Shown piece by piece: positions 45,701 through 56,200 of a stretch of DNA of 64,000 nt. Location of the stretch: assembly GCA_000708835.1 (NCBI GenBank), contig DF237127.1, forward strand, positions 62,001-126,000. Direction: 5' to 3'. The translations under genes were made by a program, and so were the position numbers. Source of the stretch: Klebsormidium nitens. Taxonomy: Eukaryota > Streptophyta > Klebsormidiophyceae > Klebsormidiales > Klebsormidiaceae. The notes below the pieces were generated by a model, which had not been told where the DNA came from, ran no database searches, and was given only the letters and a program-made list of their open reading frames with translations. Each line of letters starts with the position of its first letter. The first letter of the stretch is position 1.

Positions 45701-48700
45701 CGGGTTCGGAAGTGCATATTACACTCATCTTGAGCGGTTGCTTCCTCAGTTGAGCTTCAATGCAGTGCCATGTCGGTCGTAGAGGGTTCAAACCTTTGAT
45801 CTGGCGGGCGTTTCCTTGAATGAGGAATCATTTGGAGAAACTACGAAAACTTTGCTTCCAGAGTCGAAGCCTGTGAATCTCTAATTCTATTTACAAGCAA
45901 TCATCATCTCATTCTGCTGTTGCTGTTCTTGTGACCACGTAAGTGTGAGATTCTGCAAGCAAGTTGTTTAGTAGTAAGCAAACCAACCTAGAATCGGAAC
46001 GAACTCGAATCAGCGCCTTTACAGAAAGTCAAATTCAGCACGAGTCAAATAAGTCGCTAATCGCGTTCTGTAATAACCCGCAGGTTCCGCCCCTGGCGCA
46101 CCTGCCGCGAGGAGGAGTCCACCATCATGACGTCAGCCGTCTTCCTCCCGACCGCCGACGCCTCGTCGCGCCTCGCGGTCGGCAGCCACGTGGGCGAGAT
46201 CCGGCTCTTCGACGCGGGCAGCGGTGACGTCATCGAGACGTACGCGGGTCACGAGGAGAACGCGGTTAATCTCCTGCAAACCGCAGTTAAGCCCGGGGGC
46301 GACGGCGCGTGGCTTCTGTCGAGTACGAGGCGAGAGGTTAAGCTGTGGGTTGCGGAGAACCTGGACATGGGCAGTGTGAAAACGTTCGAGGGATGCCGGT
46401 CGGGGAGGTTTAACACCGCGGGGACGCGGATCGTGGCGGTCGAGCAGCGGCAGTCGGGGCCGCCGCAGGTAAGGAGACCAAAGTGCACGGTCTTTTTCCG
46501 GGTCTACTTTGTCGTTCAAAAGGTCTTTTGTTGTCTTTTGCGAGGGTCCATTGCTGTTTTTCAAGGTTCTAGTGCTTGTACTTTAGGTAGGTCTGATGCT
46601 GTTTTGTCACTGGTTTTGTGCGGACCTTTAAGGGTTTACTTTCATTTGTTCCTCATTTTTGCTTCTGAAATCAAATAGCAAGGAAGGGCGTTTGCCACTC
46701 GATAGTAAATCAGTGATAAGTATCATCCATTCAGTATCCTTTTCGGTCTGCACGTTGAATGGAGCAGCGGCACTCTTGAGTTTACTATTGCCTTACCTGA
46801 AGCCGAATACCCTCAATCCCCATACGAACTTAGTTTGATGAAGAAACCAGACCCGCTCCGTTTCACAGGTTCGTCTGTACGACGTCAATAGCGGCAACCT
46901 CGAGTTAACGCTCACCGACTCGCATTCGAGCAACCCCCCCGGAAACGGAACTCGGTGGGGTTTGGGCGGACATTCGAACGCGTACTTCAGCCCGGACGAC
47001 AGTTTGATCCTCTGGGGGGGAGTGCTTTGGGACCACCGGTTACCAAAGGGAGTTCACCGCTTCGACCAGTTTACGGACTATGGGGGAGGGGCGTTCCATC
47101 CCGCTGGGAACGAGGTACGCTTAGCTTTATTTATGATTTGTTAGGTGTTAGGGATTTGGTGGAATCACAGGGTCGAAGGATCCGGGTTTTGGCACGGATC
47201 CGCGATTTTCGACGTTTGGTTTTCTGATATTATGTTAGGCTGTCGAATCAAATCAGAGGGTCCAGGTTCCAGCTCGGTTAGCATGTTTCAGAATGCCGGG
47301 GTAAGATTTCAGAGACTTGTATTTAGGCTCCCAACATAACATTAACATTCTTGAATGGTCCAAGTTTCCGCCTCAGCTATCGTTCTGCAGATCGACGGTT
47401 TCGATTCCTCCTTGAAATTCGGACCATTCTTTGCTGTGTGGCGCAAAGATGCAGGTTCTTGATGAGCCTTCGTTATTCCCAATTGTGTGGGGCTATGACG
47501 ACACAGTTGGTTCTAAGGAGGCACACAGCAACGCAGGCGGTCTCTTTGACCTCACCTACTCATATGGTTGACGTCAGCAAGACTGTCCTGGACAGCTGAA
47601 TGGCGCCTCGGTTAACAGGGTTTTGTTACGCTTCTGCTGAGGGGTTTCGGCACTTTTTCTGCTCAACGTATGATCACATTCCTTTTATGTCTCCAGCCCG
47701 TCCCGCAGGACTCAGATACTTCCCTTGACCCGTTTCTGGGTGGGACCTCTGGATGCACAAGCTCCTAAGCAGTATCCGAGGCTCCGGAAAACCCCAGCCC
47801 AAAATTGCAACAACGTTTTCTGTCACAGTCAAAAGACGACTGAAAATGTCGTTCAAAACGCACGAGATCGTGACACTTGAATGTGGATTCAAGAAGTTGT
47901 GCCTACCACAGCTGATCATCGACAGCTGTATTCTGTTTCTTTACTTGACGCGGGTCCTGATTTCTTTCTTAATTCCGTAAAGTTTTGAGATCATCGATGG
48001 GTTACTGAGACCAATGCTGATTCCTTGGCTCTTCTAGATGCAGGTGATTATCAACAGCGGTAGCTCCACTTAAAGCGAACCCGGAGTTGCATTCCTATCC
48101 GCGAGGATTGAGTTTATGGGTGGTTTTTTCGAACTAAGCCCGAGTGTTTCACTCTCGAACATGCAGGGGTTTTTAACAGCAAGGTGTGGGATCTACGCAC
48201 CCATAAGCTGCAGTACTCGAGCGCATCTGGCACACCCGACTGCGGTCGGGTCCTCCAGATGCGCAGATCGCGAAGCATTATTCAAAACCCCAGAATTCGA
48301 CAGGCCTACAATGATGGATTCGTTTGGCTTTATATACTCCATATATCTCCGCATGAGCTCAAAAGTCACAAACTTGCTCCACTATATATTACCCCAGACG
48401 ATTGGAATTGTTGTCCAAATGCAGGTGATCATCAACAGCGAGGTGTGGGATCTCCGCACCCATAAGCTGCTGCGCTCCGTCGCCTCGCTCGACAACACCA
48501 CCATCTCCTTCTCCCCCACCGGTGACGTCATCTACGCAATCCTCCGCCGGAGCTCCGACGAGTTGAACGCGGCGCTCAATCCGAAACGCCAACGTCACCC
48601 GCTCTGGGCGGCGTTTCGGACGCTGGACGCTACGGACTATTCGGACATCGCGACGGTGCCGGTGGACCGGTGCGTGCTGGACCTGGCGGTCGATCCGACG

Positions 48701-49576
48701 GACTCGTACGTCGGCGCGGTGGCGATCGACGGCCAGGGCATCGAGAGCAATGTCAAGGTGCGTTCTCAGCAAGACAGAGTCACTTAGGATAAATATGAAG
48801 GTACAAATAAAGCCTTTGAGTCAATCAGGGCAAAGGAAAGGCAAAGGAGAGGCAAAGAAATGTTGTGACTCGAATATAAGCGAGAAGAAAAGAACAAAAC
48901 GAACGTGAGAAGAAAAGAAGGTAGATGAAACCGATTTGGGTGCTCTTGGATTGAGCCTGTTACTGATGGTCGTTCCGCTCTCGGCTCAGAGATCAGGGGC
49001 GCAGCGGAACATATGGTCGAAGATCGGTTGGGTTATCTGGGTGTACGTCATCCTGATGATGACATTTTTAGACTTCCTCATCCGCAACTTTCCTTCTCTT
49101 GGCCGCTCTCTCATCCTTTTCCGTATTCTGATCTGAAGGTGTACGAAATTGGACGGCGGCGACCGGACGACGGCGACTCGGACGTCGACGTCAACGAGGA
49201 AGAAGATGACGAGAGCGAGGAGGAAGAGGAGGAGGAAGACGAGGACGGGGGGGAGGGCGACATCTCCGAAGCGGAGGACGACGAAAACGACGGCGCCGGG
49301 GGGGTCGCCGCCCGGCTCCTGCGAGAGCTCGCGGAGGGGGGGGACGATGGGGACGATGACGTCAGCAGCAGCGGGGGGGAGGAGTCGGAAGAAGACGACG
49401 AAGTGGATGCGATGCTCGATGCAATGGAGGAAAGCGACGAGGGGAGCGATGAGGGGGGGAGCGACGATGGGGGCGAGTATGGCAGCGAGGGGGGGGGCTC
49501 GTCGGCGGACGGGTATGATACGGACGAGGATTACGGAGAGGGGGACTTCGACGACTTGTTGCAGGGGATGCTATAA
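36710..49576 (+). CDS. DCAF1: DCAF1 (VPRBP), substrate receptor of CUL4-DDB1 ubiquitin ligase
   Basis: Exons 36710-36930, 37540-39055, 39624-40744, 42301-42550, 42921-43208, 43847-44170, 44697-45622, 46084-46468, 46869-47114, 48425-48757, 49139-49576 are all in phase; 2015 residues. Domain order fits plant DCAF1: helical/armadillo-like N-half (RSSYTIGRLINLARDDDDFF; NGIKVLLSLL; LLGLARDPAIAHILTKLQ), LisH near 1232-1260 (HLTACGLDKAAAALQQEA), linker with CPAPITTLPPLSL and VCPEPRRPLDAP, then WD40 repeats, then an Asp/Glu-rich tail of about 140 residues. Both DDB1-binding WDxR motifs are present: WDHR (about 1731) and WDLR (about 1767). Exon 2 adds some 300 low-complexity Glu/Gly/Lys residues. The 624-N gap lies in the intron before exon 4, so the coding frame is complete. 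Several introns hold partial copies of adjoining exon edges. Confidence 0.95.
39521..39550 (+). repeat. Fragment of DCAF1 exon 3 start in the preceding intron
   Basis: 'tctgccggcaaaacgcaggcag' repeats the exon 3 segment at about 39651-39680 (gccgccggcaaaacgcaagaag). The bases before each (ctgtgctaa) are also shared, giving a unit of roughly 105-130 bp. Confidence 0.6.
41361..41437 (+). repeat. Decayed 5'-edge copy of DCAF1 exon 4
   Basis: cagttccgacaccggtcatg and the following bases to about 41437 align with exon 4 from 42301 (tactcctctgacaccgctca), preceded by a cctgctcag acceptor-like end. It sits on the far side of the assembly gap from the real exon. Confidence 0.78.
41588..42211. other. 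624-N assembly gap with duplicated flanks
   Basis: The 27 bases before the gap (41561-41587, ending gctcaaatagg) recur immediately after it (42212-42238). Either contig ends overlap and the gap is false, or a tandem repeat was not resolved. It lies in DCAF1 intron 3. Confidence 0.95.
43311..43542 (+). repeat. Two decayed 3'-edge copies of DCAF1 exon 5
   Basis: 43311-43379 repeats the end of exon 5 with its donor and still encodes LARDLAIVDILTKLQ before GTAAGT. 43483-43542 is a more decayed copy (gacccggtgatcgcgcactt, then attgcag and GTAAGG). Both follow the true exon end at 43208. Confidence 0.85.
48038..48220 (+). repeat. Two decayed 5'-edge copies of DCAF1 exon 10
   Basis: 48038-48060 (atgcaggtgattatcaacag) and 48161-48220 (atgcaggggtttttaacagc, then aggtgtgggatctacgcacc) repeat the acceptor and first bases of exon 10 at 48421. 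The second continues to the 'cataagctgc' segment before diverging. Confidence 0.85.
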
Positions 49577-50504
49577 GAGAATGTTTGAAGGGTTGTTTCC
49601 TTCAAAGTTTGGAGGGTTGATAAGCGTACGCACTTGCAAAGGTATCCCGACTCGTTCGTGACAGAGACCTTGGTGGTGTTGGTCTCCCATTTAGTCAAAC
49701 CGCAGACGAAGACACGCTTAAAGCGACGGATCGCTGTGGATGTGCAGATTCCATGCAAGGCCGAACTTCGCAAGCTTCTCGAATCACGTATCCACGCTGA
49801 GTGTGCGCCAACCGCCACAGATTGATTGGTCTCATTCTCGAGTCCCTTTCAAACGACTCTGGGGCGGCCGCCATATGTTACGATGGTCCTGTATATCGCC
49901 ACCGTCCCTGGCTTTCTATGGACGGTCCATGCGGTCATCTTCATGCATGCCTATAACTCCAGACGATATAGCTCGCGGCCTGCTGGATGTTGGTCCCACA
50001 GGTTCAATCGAAAAACTAAATTTATATGCACACGACGATGATCTTGTCTTGTATGAACAGGCTGATTTCCAAAGGTGTATCATGCTAATAATTGCTAGCG
50101 CTTTTCTTCCATGCAATATTTTGGTGATATCACATGCATCTTTAAGGAGTTCGATCATGGCAGCTCGTGTTCGTTTAATAACTTGATGAACTCTAATTGT
50201 CATGCACTTCTTAGCATGGACTTGATGTAGTGACAGACATGCACATGGGTGAGGTGGAGATCCATGCGAAAGGTCTGTGCGTAGACTTTTCTAGCTATAA
50301 GGATCGGCGAAACCATTCTCTGCTTCCTTGTAAACATTGCGAGTCTGGACAGCTCCGTGAACACAGCCTAGTACTGTGGACTGAGACGGGCAGAAATTTC
50401 ATGGAGGCCCATAGCATGTTTGAATGAATAAGCGGGGAAAATGTCAAAAAAACGGTGTGTTGGTCAGTCTGTAACCATCAAAGATTGCAACTGCGATCGC
50501 TCAC
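49577..50504. other. Convergent intergenic region (DCAF1 / LPA2)
   Basis: 3' UTRs of both genes. No open frame or RNA gene with recognisable identity was found. Confidence 0.55.
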
Positions 50505-52090
50505 TTAGCTGTTGGGCTTGGCCCCACCGAGGTACTTGTACACCCCGTATAAACTTGAACCCAACAAGAAAACGCCGATTGTAGGAGAGAAGCTAGGGTA
50601 TACATACTTGAGAACAAGGTCGTCTATATCCTCAGGGAAGAAGCCTGTCAACAGAAAGAACGGGAACATGTCAGAAAAGGTCTCACAATCTGCTGCTGGA
50701 AGGTTTGCAAAAGGTTTTTCGGACTAGCTGCCAAAGGATACATGGTACGTGAAAATTAGAATTTCAAAGCACTCCGGTATGCCACAGACCATGATAAAAC
50801 TATGGCGAACTTCTTTGTGAGTCCTTGATCGCTCAGCATGATTCAAACTTTCGGGTACCAGATCAGTGCTATAAGGTCGTTCAAGAGCCTGCGCCAGCCT
50901 TTCTTGGGGCTAGTAAGAACACTCTGAGCGGTGGTTATCGAGGGCACACGACCAGCAAAGGAGCAGTGCTCCCTTTCTCAAAGGAGAGAAAAAAGCGAAA
51001 GAAGCACAGTCTACAGACAGGTTTAGAAAGGACAGTATTGGGCATTTCGGAAGCTCACCTGACGCCGCGAGGGCAATCCCCATTGCAATGATGATTCCGA
51101 AGAGGATCGCAAGGCTGACGACGTAGTACTGCTCATAAACCTGCTCTTGACTTGGCTCCGTACTCGAAGGAGCAATCACCGGTCTTTCCGGGGCGGGCCT
51201 CCGGACAGTGGTCGCTTTCCCTCCTAGTTAAGGAGATGGATAAGGCAATTAATAAAGATTGTTTTTGCGTAACATTCCTGCTTTTCCTTCGCCTCTGGCT
51301 GTTTGTTGCACCTTGTGAGTACAAGTATTCTGTATGAGGCTCCCCAAGTTCCAGACTGAATGTGAAATGCTTAGTCAAGGACACGCTGAAAGTGTGATTT
51401 GCAACGGCCAGTTCCCCCCCCTCCTTATTTGTTGCCACTATGTCTTTTTGGCCGACTACTCCATGCTCCTTGGTTTGCGCTTCACTCCGCTTTGGGGGTG
51501 AACTTGTGCTAAGAGTGGGCTTGACATTACGACGCGTCGTTCTGATTGTTGGCATCCTTCTCATGTCAGTTGGGGCATGGTAGTAACAGCAACAAGTTTT
51601 CTCTCAACAAGGCCTTGCTCAGGGCCCCTTAACTAGGTTTGGTTTATGGCGATTTCTTCTCACATGATGAGCAGGAAAAGCAGCGTCCTCCTTCTTGACA
51701 AGGAGAAGAGGCACGTTGCTCACCTTTCTTTCCGCTTCCTTTGCTCCCAAAGCCAAGCTGCTCAAGCTGCTCCAGTTGCGAGCTGCCCTTGGTCGGCTTC
51801 TCCCCAACCTCGTTGTCCACTTCTGCCATGCACTTCACAACTCGTCTCTGGCCCTTGCCGCCTCGTCTTTCAAGGTATGCGGGCCTTTCTCTTAACGCCT
51901 TCGTACCCCCTGAAAGGCCTCTGTGTTTTTGCAACTCACACCAATGCAACATAACTCTCCCATAACCTCCTTTCTGCAAGCTTCCTACACAATGCTGCTC
52001 AGACCTCTGCTTGCCAACTTCTCCAATTTCAGCACGCTGCAGACCAGGATGGAACAAGCCCAAACGCGCAACAACCTGAGATGCCGCCAT
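50505..52090 (-). CDS. LPA2: LPA2-like photosystem II assembly factor (chloroplast thylakoid)
   Basis: LOW PSII ACCUMULATION 2 is a small thylakoid membrane protein that helps assemble the CP43 antenna into photosystem II. Three exons in phase 1: 52090-51724, 51223-51059, 50644-50505; 223 residues. The N-terminal region is a plausible, longish plastid-targeting segment (MAASQVVARLGLFHPG). The family core is LGFGSKGSGKKGGKATTVRR, then RPVIAPS, with two membrane spans: VVSLAILFGIIIAMGIALAA (about 158-177) and SFSPTIGVFLLGSSLYGV. The loop ASGFFPEDIDDLVLKYVYPS joins them, and the end is GVYKYLGG. The extension before LGFG is longer than in land plants. A 323-bp transposon lies 150 bp upstream of the start codon. 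Identity rests on remembered family motifs. Confidence 0.86.
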
Positions 52091-52239
52091 GGTTTTAAAT
52101 GGTCGGTTCTAATCAAATGATTACACCACCACACCCTTCTTCACACTTTCAAGTATGGAGATGTGGAAGAAGCGCTTTCTGTGAATGCTAGTTCCGTTGC
52201 ACAGCCTGCTCAATTGACTGACCCGTTGCGGCTGGACTT

Positions 52240-52562
52240 CAGCAGTTTCGGGGCAGGCTTCCCGGTTGCGTTGGATAGATAGGGTGTATTTAGGGTCTAA
52301 ATCTAGTCTGTGTATAGGCTATTTAGTCTAAGTTTTAGCTTTTGCTTTGACGTCATTTAAAACCAAGGTGAACACCGAGCCGTAGATTCGCTGCTCAGGG
52401 CCCATCTGACGCGCCGATTTTTGCCACGTATCAATATTGGTCTCATCTATGACGTCAATTGGTCTGGTAATGCAACTAAACTTAGTCTAAATTTAGCGTA
52501 AGTTTAGACTAAATACACCCTATCTATCGAACACAACCGGGAAGCCTGCCCCGAAACTGCTG
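52240..52562. mobile_element. 323-bp DNA element with 54-bp terminal inverted repeats
   Basis: Arms 52240-52293 and 52509-52562 are inverted copies with two mismatches, starting CAGCAGTTTCGGGGCAGGCT and ending GGGTGTATTTAG. Further 'agtctaaa/tttagact' motifs continue inward. The 215-bp interior is non-coding. The target duplication is unclear: TT flanks both ends, but nothing longer. It is likely a MITE, placed in the LPA2 upstream region. Confidence 0.85.
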
Positions 52563-53268
52563 TTCCGAATGCTGATTCAAATTCAATGCCGAATGGCGCC
52601 CTGAAATTGCTAAAATGCTTGCCTTCTTGAGGCTGGATTCCAATTTCAGACTGGACCAGGAATCGATCCGCCACGGAAGACCGGAACACGCCTCTAATCC
52701 ACCTTCTCGATCTGAACGGAATGATTGTGACCGGAATCTGGACGGGAGGCGGATCATGCATGGAACTGCTGGCACTGCATTGCCATGAAAGTTTTGAGGT
52801 TTTGTGAGAAAATGGTGAGAAAGTGGTGCATAAAGGTTGAATCCTGGAAGGGGAAAAGGCGCCTTGCTTCGAGACAAGCGGTTAGAAAGGCTGTGTAACT
52901 TTGAAAGCCTTCTTCAATGCCATTTTTGTCCCTCCTAGATGGGAGAGCGGATGTTTTAGCTGGAAGACCCTTTTGTCTGGATTCTATGAGATTCTTGAAG
53001 CAAGAGGAGCTCAGCAATGTGCCCGTTGTGCAAACACCCCTGTCAACCTTCCAAGCCAAGTCCTTACGTCTTCTCTGCCTTGCTTACACTGAACAGGTAT
53101 AGCAGCTGTTGTAAAACTGTTAGAACTTGGATTCAATCCAAGCCAGCAAGCAAATCTGATTGCCCCAGCAAAGGTAGGCTGCGCTTACTTGGAGCTGACT
53201 CAGATAGGTACATTCAAGGCACTCCATGACATCAGCGCGCCTCAGCTGAAACCCCGCCCGGCGCAATC
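52563..53268. other. Divergent intergenic region (LPA2 / Agenet-GATA)
   Basis: Shared upstream region for the two divergent genes. Short frames on both strands show no family. No RNA gene was seen. Confidence 0.5.
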
Positions 53269-56200
53269 ATGGCGGTCGGAGGCGCTGGGGCAACTAGAGA
53301 GGAGTGGCGGAAGCGTGCGGTGACGCACCTGAGTGTTCCTGACAGCTTCCCTGCGGGAGAGGAGCTCTTTGTTCCGCAGCCCTTTGAGAAGGGCGCTGTC
53401 ATTGAGACGCGATCCTTTCAGACGGGGTTCCGGGGGGCTTGGTTCCTCAGTGAGGTGAGGGGGGGGCTGGGAGGTCGAAGGGTATGTTTGAAGGTCGGAA
53501 CAGGGTCAAGTCCTTAGTTTGTTCTAGTTCCCTAGTTCTAGTTCTCAGAGCATATTACCGTGAATGTGGGTACGTCTTTGATGCGCAGTGAACTTGTATT
53601 GTGAATGCGGCAAGTTCCCTGCATCTGATTTGTAAGTTGTCTGGTTGGGGATCTGGTTGTCGTTCCGGTCGGAGTATTGACTGGCTTCTACTCTTCAATT
53701 TCTGACTTTAAGAATTTGGTGTGACAAATACTCGCAAGATTGAGCTCTTGAGTGGCCACATTTGTGAATAATAAGGTATACAAGCGTCTGGTGTTCATAT
53801 GGCAATTTGCAATTTGCCAAGAGGTAAATCACAGATTCTTCTGAGATTTGGAGCGTGCCTGTTGGATGAAGTAACTACAACAATGTTACTTACAACCATA
53901 CACTTTTGGATCGTGCTCAAAGGATGGCTAGAAGGGGCACAAGTGCGAGTCAATCTGCCCAACATTCAACACTTCATTTGATTGATAGCGCCAGTAGCAA
54001 TCGCCGTTAATCACCAATAATCCATTAATACGTTAATCCGTTAATTCTTGATCGTCTGTGGCTGCATGGATCATGGCCTGCTATTGTGGAAGACTAGGTC
54101 TAAATGAAGCTGAAAGCCACAGGTATGAAGGAAGACCTTTTGCTGTGCGAGTGTGGAGAAGCAGACACTTGTGCCTTGACGTCGGCGACAAAACATTTCA
54201 ACACATTCAGGGACATATCTAGGTAACTCCCATATCAAACTAGTCATTCCTCTTAGATTCGGATTTTCAATTACTGACACTCAACGCCCAAACCCATCAA
54301 TTTACGCGCTCCATGGTGAACCCTCCATTACCCCCAAACAACCCCCACTCATCTCTCGGGCGCCTTGTTTAGAAAGTTTCCACGTGATAGAACTAGAGTT
54401 ACCGGGTATCAAAGGTCCTACATTTGGCCTGCAGGTCGTCGCCTTCCACACCGACCGAAGTATGCCGACACAGCAGGTCACAATCAGGAATTTGTCCTAC
54501 CCAGACGATAGTAAGTTCTTCCTTCATCCTCATTCCCTCATGCTTCCCTTCTTTATTTTACGTTTCTTCATCTCTGTATTTGTGCCTCTTCTCTAGCAGG
54601 GAGGCGGTGCCTTCGTATCAAATGCACGTTTATTTATGCCAGTGCTAGAGAGGCGGTGCTGTCGTATCCAAATGCACGTTTGTTCATTTTAAGCATTCAA
54701 ATCAAGCCCGTCTAAGATAGTGCATTGGCAACCACTGAGTCGACACATGTGCTGCATTGCAGAGCCGTCCAAAATGTGCCTGTACCAAGTCGACCCGAAC
54801 GACAGAGGCTCGCGCTACCTCATGGTGCGACCAATTCCACCCCGGAACATCCCTTTTGGCGAGGACGCACCGAATCCGGGGCAGACAGATCAGCCCGTCT
54901 TCAAGCACGAGCGCCAGTAAGCTGGATGGCTGTACTTCGCAGAAAAGGCACCACCATTAAGAAGGACACAGGAGGGCTCGGGTTCAGGAAAGGTGATGCA
55001 GAAAGGCGAAAGGGTGCAGAATCTCGCGGGTTTGAATGGCGGCTTGCTTTATTCATCGAAGTAGAGTTGCCGTACTGTGTTACCCCACGAGTAGTACTGA
55101 CGAAATAATCTCTCCAGGCATGATGGTCGAAAAAGCCTCGATATTACGTGGTGGCTTGCCTGTTCGGTAGACCCGTACTACTCGTACTGCTCGTCGGTTA
55201 GGCATAAATGAGTGAAGACGGAAGGTGCTTCCATTGACAAGCCGGCAATACTTGAAGTACTTTGTGGTGTATTTCCACACCGTTTTCAAGCACCAGTATG
55301 TGCCCAATGAAAAGACCCGGAACAACGAACAGGACGGTCCGATGCTTTAGCCTCGGCGCGCAGCAGAACCAACCTCGTGCGACATGTTGCGTCCGATTGC
55401 CTAATATCCAAGTTCCGGCGAGGTCGTCCGGTTCCTTATCAAGACAACGGATCTCCAGAAGTGAGATCTTCCGAAACTTAGGCGATGAATGATGCTACCG
55501 TCCGACTTCGTCCAGGTATGCCAAGGGTGATAAGGTCGACGCTTATGTCTTGGAGTGCTGGTGGAGCGGCACCGTCCGGGCGATCAGCGGAAAGCGCGCA
55601 CGGGTAAGCCAGCCTTTTCTTGAACTGAGCCCAGTTTTGGCACAGGGATAATCATTAGTCACAACATGTAGTTTCAACTCGAGGCCTTCGTCAGAAATAG
55701 GTTCTCGTTCATCCGACCAACTAGTGGCACCTGCAAAACAGGACTTTGTTTCACATTTGGAATCTGGTTGACCATGTGCTAGGTTAGGAGGTCGACATCC
55801 TGTCTGAAGAAGCGTTGTTGTACTACGGCGTTCCCATATCAAAACCGCTCGAGAGCGGTAATATCAGCGACAGCCCCCTTGTGGTTCGTTCCCCGGCTCA
55901 GCTTCTTTATCTTCTGACCGCTTGAGACTGAAAAGGTGCAAAAACAGCGAGAACACAAATCGACCCTTTCTAGCTCTCTGTTATCACTTCCCTCAATGCG
56001 TTATTTTGCAGGTTGAGTGGCGCCCCGAGCCGTTCGGAGAGGGGGGCACGGGCTGGGTCCCCTTCAGAAACCTGCGNNNNNNNNNNNNNNNNNNNNNNNN
56101 NNNNNNNNNNNNNNNNNNNNNNNNNNNNNNNNNNNNNNNNNNNNNNNNNNNNNNNNNNNNNNNNNNNNNNNNNNNNNNNNNNNNNNNNNNNNNNNNNNNN

